Assembly: GCF_024763615.1 (NCBI RefSeq)
Contig: NC_077222.1
Coordinates: 73,036,001-73,100,000 of the forward strand
From: Phlebotomus papatasi
Lineage: Eukaryota > Arthropoda > Insecta > Diptera > Psychodidae
Reading direction: 5' to 3'
Length of the DNA stretch: 64,000 nucleotides
The notes beneath the pieces were generated by a model that was not told the origin of the DNA, did no database searches, and saw only the letters and a program-made list of their open reading frames with translations. The stretch's first letter is position 1. Each line of letters starts with the position of its first letter. A program made the translations under genes and the position numbers. Positions 1-10,080 of this stretch are shown in pieces.

Positions 1-1353
1 TTTGAACTTAAACTGTAAAAGATATCGGTATCCGGTCTTCAACAAACCCAAAAAAACATTATTTCCAAACATTTTCTTCTTTCCCCCTCACCATTTTCTC
101 TCTTCAAAAAAACATCTTTTTTTAAAATTTATTTTGAAAACGGATAGAACGATTTCTTTAATTTTTGGATATGTTTTAGGAATAATCCAGGCAAGCAAGT
201 TTAACTACGCTATAGGGTGTTTTTTATTCCCATTTGGATTTTTGGAAAGGTTTTCAAATTTCCAACTCGACTCAATTGGTATCAATCGGTAATAAATCGG
301 CAAATTACTCGTAAATTATTTATCTTCCTCGAGTATTTCTTTCCATACAAAAACTTGCTACTAATGTTTGAATATTTTAAAATGCACACTTTTTCACCAA
401 TTTAAGGTTTCGGATTGGTTTTATCATTTATAAATTTATTTAATCAGTAGAAAACCGGTAGATTGGAGTAAAACCTTTTTGTCATTTGATAGCAATTTTC
501 CCACTAGAGGTTTAGCCCAGTTCCCGAAGGTCTGAAAATTCCAAATAACAACCAATTTTATTGTCTTTTCAGAAACCAATAGATAATTTGCCTATAGGGT
601 GGAATCACCAGTTCTCGCCAGTGCCCCACTTCTCGCCACTTACATTGAAATCGCTATTTTTCGGAATTTATGAAATAAATGAGTCGCAATTTTTTTGTAT
701 TGTTTCTGCTTCTACGCATAGAATCGAAAAATAATAATTATTCGTTTTGGATTCACGATTTTGATCACTTTTTAGAGCAATATTTTAAGCAAGTGCATCA
801 AATCCAACATCTCTTACCAAATGTACTAAGTGTCGTCAAATTTTCATCAGGCCAAAAATACCTATTTGGGTAAATAATTTGTCTATTGAATATTTAATTG
901 CACTTGTGGAATATATAAAATTTGTATTTAGTCAATTAATATTTCATTTTATATTATTTTTGTATAAAATGAGGCATGGCGAGAAGTGGTAATATTCTGG
1001 AATTGATTTTACCACCTGTCGCCATATCTTTTCAATAGGCGACGCTAACTTCACTTCGTACATTCTCAGTTGTCAAATCTGCATTGTTTACTTTCTGCAA
1101 AAGCCCCATAATTTGATTTCTCAAATATAAGTGAAGAAAAATCATTTAAAGACAGTAATAATAAAGTGATCACAAGGAAAGAGAAATGGTGAATGTATTC
1201 TTTTCATAGCATTGCCTAAAATAACCGAGTGTGGTTCTTTTCAAGTGGGTGGCGAGAAGTGGTTACAAATTTTACAAAACTGGCGAAAAGTGGTAAAAAG
1301 TGGCGACGAAATGGTTATTTTTGCATTATTAATAAAAATCAGTTTTATAAGTA

Positions 1354-2845
1354 CACAGTAAAAAATCGTGTAAAAAAAATAACGTGTAATTTCCAAATTA
1401 CCACTTAAAAAATTGTAAATTTTAATTTTTACCACTATAAAAATGGTAAATTTTGTGTAAAAAATAATTTGTGTAAAAATTTTCAGCGTGTAATTCAAAA
1501 ATGTAATTTTACCATTATTCAAGTGGAATTGTGTCACTAAAAAAGTGGTAAATATTCCACTGCGTGTAAAATTTAGTGCGTGTAATCGAAAACGTGTAAA
1601 TTCGCCACTACAGTTTGACAGCTGCAGGAAGCATCCACTTCGGTGAGTATTTCCCTTTGTTTTTCGAGTTTTACGCCCTAATTTTGTTTAAAAACGACCA
1701 AATCTCTTAAGTAAAAAGTAAAATGCATCTCCTCAGTGCGGGTTTTCAAGTGTTATTGCGAAAAATAGTGAAAAAATACAATGTGAAATTCTTGGTTGCG
1801 GGGCGTCATTTTACTCACAAGTTTTTTGTCTAAAAGGGCAGATTTTGGCCACTGGTGGCCCCCCAAGTAGCCCCCCAGGGTGATCATCAATCCTACAGTG
1901 ATGATCACCCTTAAAAATACGGTGAAAAAACTGCATTTATTTCAACAGGTTTTGAACGTGTTCCAAACTTGTCAAAATTCCATGTATTGTTCCCGGAACA
2001 GACGATTTCTCTCGGTGTTCTGTCATGTAGTGCGCTCCTGTGGTTTTAGTGAGTTCAAAATTCATCCCTCAGTGATCCCCGCATGTTCAACTGTTTTATC
2101 TTAAACTCATTTTTTCATTATGGAATTTCTCCAGTCGCACTTCTGCCATTCCGGGAACAATTTCCCTACAGAGGATCTCTGATTATCAAGGGTTCACGTC
2201 ATTCCCATTTTTATACAATTTGGTTTATTTTCTATTCACAGAGGAAAACATTACGGGGATGGACAACAAGACGGGATAAAAGTCAAGAGGCTGACGGAAT
2301 GACAGGAAGACGGAATTCAGCAATTTGTAAGGACGTGAAAGAGGAATAGCTGGTGGAGCAGTGAAGGAAGATAGCAGCACCCTTAAGGTTTCAGCTTTTT
2401 TCTTATTTTTTCGTGAGTATATGTTCATGATCGTGTTAATATCGCTCCCGGAACAGCAAATTTTCTATTTCAATCTCTCATAAAAAATTGTCTCTTTTTT
2501 ACAGATTCTCTCATAATCATCAACAAAAAAGTCATCCCTAGTACTCTGGACATCATCTGTTGGAAATAGAAAAAATTATGGAGCAAGAAAAAGAGCGGGA
2601 AAATAACAATTTATATTTTGTGAAAAGATTTGAGATAAATAAAATTACACGTTTGAAATTACAAGTTTTTGTATTTTACACTCACCACTTTACACAGAAT
2701 TCTAGATTACATTCTGAATATTACACGCAAAAGATTACACGCGGGAAATTACACGTTTCAAAAATTACACGTTTTTCAAAATTACCACTAAAATAGTGAT
2801 GCAGAAAATTACCCACTATTTTAGTTGTAATATTTTTTTACTGTG
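1354..2845. mobile_element. CACAGTAAAAA TA-target element with cargo
   Basis: It has TIRs CACAGTAAAAA and TTTTTACTGTG with TA on each side; the undisturbed site is seen in the copy at 3874-4796. About 270 bp at the left carries repeated CGTGTAAAATT-type words; about 210 bp at the right carries the reverse complement (AATTACACG). The 1 kb centre is richer in GC, has a perfect hairpin at 1878-1910, and shows splice-like signals (GGTGAGTATTTCCC near 1640, TATTCACAG near 2240, TTTTTTTACAG near 2505). The short open frames inside resemble nothing I know. Confidence 0.75.
1878..1910. repeat. Perfect inverted repeat
   Basis: GGGTGATCATCA and TGATGATCACCC, 12 bp arms with a 9-base loop, inside the cargo of the CACAGTAAAAA element. 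Confidence 0.85.
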
Positions 2846-3093
2846 TAGTCCAGCGTTATGTTCTAGGATTATTGTTTTCACGTATCTAGAGCCAATACAT
2901 CTAAGTAACTTTGTGTCAAATTTGACTTATCTTGTAACAAGGATTCAAAAGTTATGATTAAATGAATTTAATTTTTCCCTAAACATGGCGATAGCCGGTT
3001 ATTCCACCCTAATAATCCAATCTTAACTAAGATTTCCAAAAAAAATTGACTGATAAATAATTAGAGAAATTAAGCCATATGGTTAAGCCTTAT

Positions 3094-3232
3094 GGCCTCT
3101 ACACATTGGGAGCAATTTTTGTCAAAAATTGCTTTCTTGAAAGAAAATTCCCTGCAGCGTTTTAGGCGGAAACGTCAAATTTCTGTCAAAAACGCAATTT
3201 TTGACGAAAATTGCTCCCAATGTGTAGAAGCC
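3094..3232. repeat. 139 bp palindromic element
   Basis: The arms start GGCCTCTACACATTGGGAGC and end with the reverse complement, AATGTGTAGAAGCC. It sits inside the right half of the GGCTTCAGAC copy A. Short pieces of similar type (CTCTACACAC) occur at 35278 and 49691. Confidence 0.7.
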
Positions 3233-3393
3233 TTTAGGTCTGAAGCTCGCATAAGTTTTAGTAGATGTGGAAATTCTTGTCAGATTAAATTAAATTAAAG
3301 TTATAGATGTTTTGAAGAAATAATCTTGTGAAAGGTATTAAATATCTTTGAAGGAATAAATTGTGAAATTCAAATTTCAAAAATATCTATTTA

Positions 3394-3837
3394 GACAGAA
3401 AAAATATTTCAAAAAATTGTTCGTAAATATTTGTGAATTCCTACTGGGGACTTACTAATTGCTCATAAATCCATAGCCTAGAAAAGTTTGTATTTTTTTA
3501 CAAACATTATTCGTAACATGATCACTTGACGAGCATTTTTTTGTTCTTTTACAAACATTTGTTCGTAAATGTTCGTATACATACAGACAGGTTTTCGTAA
3601 AATTTTGTCGTTTGTTCGTAAAGTTTTGTCAGACAAACAAAAGTGAATGAACAAATGTTTGTAAATGAACAAACGCATGATCGTCAAGTGCTCATGTTGC
3701 AAATAATGTTTGTGAAAAAGGTACAAACTCTTACGAACTTTTGTGCGGGTTATGCGATTTACGAGCATTTCATAAATCCCTAGTAGGAATTTACAAACAT
3801 TTACGAACAATTTCACAAAATATTCTTTTTTCTGTGT
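3394..3837. repeat. TTCGTAAATGTTTGTGAATTCC fold-back element, copy 1
   Basis: Inverted arms are built from repeated TTCGTAAA, TTTACGAA, ACAAACATT and TTTTTTCACAAACA words. The ends are CAGAAAAAATATTT and AATATTC...TTCTGTG. Open frames here come from the repeat, not from a gene. Confidence 0.7.
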
Positions 3838-3873
3838 ATATATCAAGGACAGTTCTCAAAAACTTTTTGTATA

Positions 3874-4796
3874 GGGTGGAATCACCAGTTCTCGCCAGTG
3901 CCCCACTTCTCGCCACTTACATTAAAATCGCTATTTTTCGCAATTTATGAAATAAATAAGTCGCAATTTTTTTGTATTGTTTCTGCTTCTACGCATAGAA
4001 TCGAAAAATAATAATTATTCGTTTTGGATTCACGATTTTAATCACTTTTTAGAGCAATATTTTAAGCAAGTGCATCGAATCCAACATCTCTTACCGAATG
4101 TACTAAGTGTCGTCAAATTTTCATCAGGCCAAAAATACCTATTTGGGTAAATAATTTGACTATTGAATATTTAATTGCACTTGTGGAATACATAAAATTT
4201 GTATTTAGTCAATTAATATTTCATTTTATATTATTTTTGTATAAAAATGAGGCATGGCGAGAAGTGGTAATATTCTGGAATTGATTTTACCACCTGTCGC
4301 CATATCTTTTCAATAGGCGACGCTAACTTCACTTCGTACATTCTCAGTTGTCAAATCTGCTTTGTTTACTTTCTACAAAAGCCCCATAATTTGATTTCTC
4401 AAATAAAAGTGAAGAAAAATCATTTAAAGAGAGTAATAATAAAGTGATCACAAGGAAAGAGAAATGGTGAATGTATTCTTTTCATAGCATTATTGCCTAA
4501 AATAACCGAGTGTAGTTCTTTTCAAGTGGGTGGCGAGAAGTGGTTACAAATTTTACAAAACTGGCGAAAAGTGGTAAAAAGTGGCGACGAAATGGTTATT
4601 TTTGCATTACTAATAAAAATCAGTTTTTTAAGTAGTCCAGCGTTATGTTCTAGGATTATTGTTTTCACGTATCTAGAGCCAATACATCTAAGCAACTTTG
4701 TGTCAAATTTGACTTATCTTGTAACAAGGATTCAAAAGTTATGATTAAATGAATTTAATTTTTTCCTAAACATGGCGATAGCCGGTTATTCCACCC
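3874..4796 (+). mobile_element. GGGTGGAAT element, copy 2 (intact, 923 bp)
   Basis: The ends are GGGTGGAATCACCAGTTC and CCGGTTATTCCACCC with TA on both sides. This is the reference copy for the family. No transposase-like open frame is present, so the element is non-autonomous. Confidence 0.82.
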
Positions 4797-4939
4797 TAAA
4801 TCGTTGAAAAATATACACTTTCCCAAATATGATTGTTTTAGTGCTTTTGGCCATGTGTTTTAAAATGAATTTTAAATAAATATGAGATGTAACAACAAGT
4901 TAGAATATTTTGAACAAGTTAGAATTTGAATAGAGCATA

Positions 4940-5378
4940 CACAGAAAAAAATATTTTGTAAAAATGTTCGTAAATGTTTGTGAATTCCTGTGAGGGAGTT
5001 ACAAAATGCTAGTGAATCGTATAACCCACAAACAAGTTCGTAAAAGTTTGTACTTTTTTCACAAACATTGTTCGTAAACACACGTTGTAAATGTTCGTAA
5101 ACACACAAAAAATGTTCTTAAAATTTTGTCATTCGTTCGTAAATGTTTGTTTTCCTGTCGAAAATTTTACGAACATTTACGAACAAATGGCAAAATTTTA
5201 CGAACATTTTTTGTGTGTTTACGAACATTTACAAAGTGCGTTTACAAACAATGTTTGTGAAAAAAGTACAAACTTTTACGAACTTGTTTTTGGGTTATAC
5301 GATTCACGAGCATTTTGTAACTCCCCCATAGGAATTCACAAACATTTACGAACATTTTTACAATTTTTTTTTTGTTTA
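4940..5378. repeat. TTCGTAAA fold-back element, copy 2
   Basis: A long palindrome with arms of about 200 bp, from CACAGAAAAAAATATTTTG to its reversed form at the other end. Copies are also at 3394-3837, 44094-45101 (interrupted) and 63295-63543 (one arm). RNA from it would fold into a long hairpin. Confidence 0.75.
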
Positions 5379-5463
5379 GAGAGTATATAATGCGCGCTGA
5401 ACTTAGCCTTGGTGATTGATGTCTTGTATGAGTTATTTTAATTTCTTTGGTTAAAAAGGCTTA

Positions 5464-5684
5464 GGGGAAGGTTTTCAGGCTTCGCATACACTCTGGCTTC
5501 AAATACTTCATATTTTTCTCATATTCCTTTAATCAATCTGACCTCTATGATAATGTATTTAAATAGCCAGCCTTGGGTCACACATTTCCTGAAAAATTAT
5601 GTCCGATTCTTTAAAGTAATTATAATGAAAAAAATATAAAGTATTCAAAGCCAGACTGTGTGCGAAGCCTGAATGCTTTCCTGC
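5464..5684. mobile_element. MITE with TIR GGGGAAGGTTTTCAGGCTTC
   Basis: The right end is the near reverse complement (GCGAAGCCTGAATGCTTTCC), with arms of about 37 bp. TA precedes the left end. About 221 bp, no coding capacity. Confidence 0.65.
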
Positions 5685-6040
5685 ATTCTTTGTCTAAAAA
5701 AGACAATTTACTGAGAGCTTTCTCTCGTGAGTTCTATCATTCAGCAAGACTGGAGCGCTTTGCTATCTCTTTTCTTTATCTTATACTGGTATGCCAAAAA
5801 TATTCTTCAAATATAAATAAAAATATATTTAAAAAAAACTTTCCGAGAAAATATTTTCAATTTCTTCAAAAGATATTCAATATGAAATTTACTTAATAAA
5901 ATGGCAAAATTTTTCTATAAGACTTGAGCACTAATTTTTTTAATTTCTCAAAAAAAAACAAAGAAAGAAATAAAATAAAATTCCAAAAAAAAATTAGTTA
6001 AGAATTTGGCTGATGAAATCGAAGAATTGTTTGATGAGAG

Positions 6041-6155
6041 ATTATTAACAATCTCACCTATTTGAAATAATTTATGTAATTACACAATGAGACACTGATT
6101 TATTAATTTTAGTTCTTGGATAAAATTTGAAATAGGTGAGATTATTAAAAATCTT
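6041..6155. repeat. Inverted repeat around AATAGGTGAGATTATTAA
   Basis: ATTATTAACAATCTCACCTATTTGAAAT is mirrored by AAATTTGAAATAGGTGAGATTATTAA, giving arms of about 28 bp. Confidence 0.6.
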
Positions 6156-6216
6156 ACCTAAATAAACTTTCTATTCAATATATTTTATGAAAACTTGTTA
6201 ATATTTTTTTGTTTAC

Positions 6217-9200
6217 CTTTAATAGCCGATCTCTTTGATTGGCTTCGCATCATGGATTTTGTCGGTTTGGACTTCGTTTGATTGCGACTGGTTGTATTTG
6301 CACCGGATGGAGAAGATGATCCAAAGAGTGCATCAAAGATATCTCCAGTACCAGTTTTATTGGCTCCCTTCGTAGGGGATACCTTCTGTTGACTGGTATT
6401 GATGGAGCTATTACCACTTCGAGTTTGTCGACTTGCTGGTTGATCAGGTGGCGGATCAAAGAGACCATCAAAGTCACTTGATGCCGGTGAATAGGGTGAA
6501 TCCATTTCAATGACATCCTGATCACCATTGTGCCTTCCACCAGCTTGATTTGAATTGCCACCAACCTTCGGTAGTGGTAGCTTCGAGATGAGACTGGAGG
6601 ATGTCTTCGAGAAGATTGTAGTGGTTTTCAGTGGGGATTGCTTAACTCCTCCTGCACTTGATGTAATTATGGGTAATTTTGCTGGACTCTTTTCGCCCGT
6701 TTGTGTCTGAATCTGTGGCATAAGGAGCAAACTACTGGTCATTGATGACGATGTTACAGCTGGTGTGGAAGTTGTTGATGATTTTGATGGTTGAATGAGA
6801 ACATTGCTAATAATAGTTATTCCACTATTTGATGTTTTATTTGTTGCTTCTTCAGCCATCTCCTGAGGAGATGCCGAAATTCTTGCACTTTGCTGACTCT
6901 CAGCAGATGTATTGAGATTTTCTGCTGTCACATTTGCATGTGATGCTGATGAATTCATAAGTGCCATGACCAAATCCACAGGATTCATCACTTTTTCCGT
7001 GGTACTTGGATGTTTGACAGTATTTTCCGTGGCATCGGGAACTTCTGTTCCTTGTGACTGATTTGTCTTATCGTGCTTCTCCTGACTAGCAGGCTCACTA
7101 TTCTCCACCTCTGGCATGGGAGATCTCGATTGTGATGGAGACTTTGTCGGTTCAAATGGATCATAAGCATCTGGGGAACATGGAGCTGGTTCAGGTGGTG
7201 TATTTGGCCCAATTTTACTAATACTTTCCGTACTATTGTTTCGCTGTTCAATATCTTCCGGTTCACTCGGTATCTCTTCCTCATCTTCCTCAGCCAGAAC
7301 ATTGGGTCGTGTATTCTTTGTCTTATTCTTCGATTTGAGCGTAAACTTGATGTGTTCGGGTTCTGGTGGTGTCTTTGGACCAAGTGATTGCATATTGAAG
7401 GAATGATCTACTTCGGTATTTGGTGACTGTGGCTGAGACACTTGATCACGTCTCTCAATACCACTGCCAGTCCTTGAATCTGCATCATCCAGATCCACAT
7501 GCATATTCATCCTTGGTGTACCACCAGCCTGATTCTTCTCCACATTATCACCACCATCGCTATCACTCAACACAATCACAGCTTTCGGCGAGGGTGTCAA
7601 TTCTTTAAATGGTGAACGATCGAGATCAATTATAGCCACAGGCTTTGAGTCAACCCTCTTTTTGCGTCCCTTCGAACTCGAATTCTTCGATTTGTCTCTA
7701 CGTGATTTCCTCGAACCACCTCCATCTGCCCTATCTGTCCGTTTTTTCGTTATCAAACCATCCTTTGTCGGTGGGAGTGTAACAATTGTTGTCTGTTGCA
7801 TTGTCTCTGGTTCATCATTATTAAAACTCACACTCACCAAAATATTATTACCCGATGCAAAAACCTCCTTAGATGCCGCCGGTTGCTTCTCACTGACCCT
7901 CTTTGAACGTCTATCCCATCCATCACCACGTTTTTTATCCTGCTTTCGTTTCTTCTCCTTCTTACGACTCTTCGATGACATCTCCTTCGGCATAGGCACC
8001 GCCAAATCATCTCTGATTGCATCAGCATCCCTCAGTGGTGGTGTCCAAGACGATGGTTCATTTTCAAAAGTCTCACATGGCGGTGGACTCATGGAGAATG
8101 AAGCAGCACAGCTTTCGTCTCCATTCCATGATTTTGATCGTGAACGTGGGCTACTAGTCTTCTTTGACTTCTTCGATGCCGCAGCAGAAACATCTGCATT
8201 GGCACCTTTTCTCTTGTGTGCCTCTCTCGGTGCTCTGGTGTCCGGAGAAGGATGCTTCTCAGTAGATGTGTGCTTCTTCTTTGACTTCTTGGCTTTTGGT
8301 CGACCATCTTTTGCGCCTTTCTTGCGTTTCGCTGGCTTCACTCGCTCACGACTCAGTGAGTGTTCTAAGCGTCTCGGTGAAAGCCGATGAGAACGTGAGC
8401 GTCTCTGGTTGAATGAGCCCGAAAGAGCTGGTGACCTTGACCTTGACCTTGACCTTGATCTACTCAATCTCACAGCTCGTGAATTATCCAGCGATCTTGA
8501 TCGAGAGTGTCTCCTAACCGGACTTACAGAGCGATCATAGGACTTTCGACGTCGCATCGGAGATCGTGAGAAAGATCTCCTCCTGGAGAATGAACGCCTT
8601 CGTAAAGGTGATCGTCTCCTTGATGTTGATCGTCTTCGTGAATTTGAACGTCGGCTACGTCGATTTCTAGACAGTGACCGACGACCCCGATACGGCTGTC
8701 GTCCTCGCGAAAGTGATCGCCGTGGTGAACGTGATGAAAATGACATTGATCGTCTCCTCGATGGTGATCTCGAATATGAATAGCGTTTTGGTGACGATGA
8801 TGACAAACTTCTCTGTCTCGATGTATCTCGTCCATATTGATCCTTCCTTCCCCTACGTTGCCACCGATCTTCCACCACATTGCGTACATCATACCTCGCC
8901 AGATCCTTCCTCTTTCCCTTCCTCTTTGAGAAACTCCTCCTACGATTGTTCTCCTTGTCATTGGAATACGACCTCGAACGACTTCTATCCCTTCCTCTCT
9001 CTCTATCACGGTAATTCCTATCGCGATTGTTTCGACTTATCTTTTTAAATTCCTTCGATTTTTGACCCTTAGACTTTCCACCCTTCTTCTCTTTGTCCTT
9101 TGGATCTTTCTTCCCATCTGCATCCTCATCATTTTTCTCACCATCTGCAATTTTATCAGCCACAGTATTACCATTATTGAGAATACAATCTTCATCAGAG

Positions 9201-10080
9201 ATCAACTCCGTATCCATCCCACCAATTCCGCCAGCATCCATGGGATTAGCACTAATATCAATTGTATCACCATCATCTTCCTCCTTTTCTGGCATTTGAT
9301 TGTTCTCATCGAGGCATGGTGTGTAGCTTCTAGGATCAGGTTCAACATTATTATTCACAGGCTCATCAGCTGCTGGTTTCTCACTTTCAATGGGGGCAGG
9401 TTCAGTTGCAACAGGATCAGCAAAAACGGGTCTATCTTCGTCTGTTTTAATTAAATTCAACTCTTCCCAGTCACTATCATCATACAACTCCAAAACACCC
9501 TTCTTATCCCTGCGAACTGGTGGCGCTTCAGGTGGCTTTTCACCCGGAATTGGTATATGCTCTAAACTCGGAATAGGAATATTTTCCAATTCAGAAGCTG
9601 CATCATTTTCCTTAGATGTACTCAAATTATTTTCTATACTGGAAATTTCTTGAGCACCCTCTGGAATAATTGATTCATTTTGCCTCTCTAGATTCTCATC
9701 ATCATCATCATCGAGTTGTACTAGATCTTCCTCAGCCTCTTCATACATCTGATTATTGACCAATGATGTGTCATTGTCATTTTGTGGCTCATTGACATTA
9801 TTGGCCAATTTCATGGCTTCAGCTGAGTAAACACTGAAATTCGGACAATCATCATCATCGTCATTCCGTGGCCCAAAACGTGGTTGGATGGGCGGTGGAG
9901 GAATAAGTGGTGTCACATTGGGATATCTAAAATTACACGCCTGATTCTCATACTGTTGATCATCATTTTGATCGTCAAATTGTCTATCCTCATCATTTTG
10001 ATGAGCATCATCGCAATCATCTGTATACTGTTGATAGTTAGAATCTATATCTCGTCTAGTATTTGTGGTTTGAATGGTTT
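6217..10080 (-). CDS. PHRF1: PHRF1 large acidic and RS-rich exon
   Basis: This exon encodes about 1288 residues with no enzyme domain that I can see. It starts with Asp/Gln-rich and acidic, proline-bearing segments. Next comes a long Arg/Ser region of RSRSRS and RRRS repeats, like splicing factors and the RS part of PHRF1. Lysine-rich tracts (KKSKK, RKKEKKRK) follow, then Ser/Thr/Pro-rich sequence with repeated motifs of the type GPKTPPEPEH. The reading frame stays open upstream of 10080, through the acceptor, to 10240; those codons are intron, because the acceptor phase matches the donor at 17203. The open frame past 6217 ends soon (position 6185) and is read-through of the intron. The exon could be taken for an independent gene, but it has no plausible start codon. 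Confidence 0.78.

Larger units (their letters stand above)
597..3009 (+). mobile_element. GGGTGGAAT element, copy 1, with internal insertion
   Basis: The ends are GGGTGGAATCACC and GGTTATTCCACCC, flanked by TA on both sides. The 5' part carries recurring CTCGCCAC and GGCGAGAAGTGG motifs in both orientations. It matches the intact copy at 3874-4796 almost throughout, apart from a 1.49 kb insertion at 1354-2845. Two TIRs and a TA target suggest a Tc1/mariner-like, non-autonomous element; no transposase is visible. Confidence 0.8.
502..3260. repeat. GGCTTCAGAC-type MITE, copy A, split by a later insertion
   Basis: The left part (502-596, ACTAGAGGTTTAGCCCAGTT) and the right part (3010-3260, ending TCTGAAGCTCGCATAAG) together match copies at 33532-33731, 40559-40750 and 59519-59720. 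The break is a TA-flanked element at 597-3009, and the right part holds a further palindrome. The first bases of this copy are missing. Confidence 0.7.
1..6216. other. Repeat-filled sequence, probably a PHRF1 intron
   Basis: No coding exon is visible on either strand. Most of 502-5684 consists of the mobile elements listed separately. 1-500, 5690-6030 and 6160-6216 are plain AT-rich sequence. The donor at 6216 places the whole stretch downstream of a PHRF1 exon, so it is probably intronic, pending the missing last exon. Confidence 0.55.

Noticed and set aside
3478..3846. 122-codon minus-strand frame
   Set aside because: It lies entirely in the TTCGTAAA fold-back repeat; similar frames occur in the other copies.
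7662..8390. 242-codon open frame on the plus strand
   Set aside because: It is antisense to the Arg/Ser-rich PHRF1 exon; repeated AGR/TCN codons make the opposite strand open. It has no start context and no known domain.
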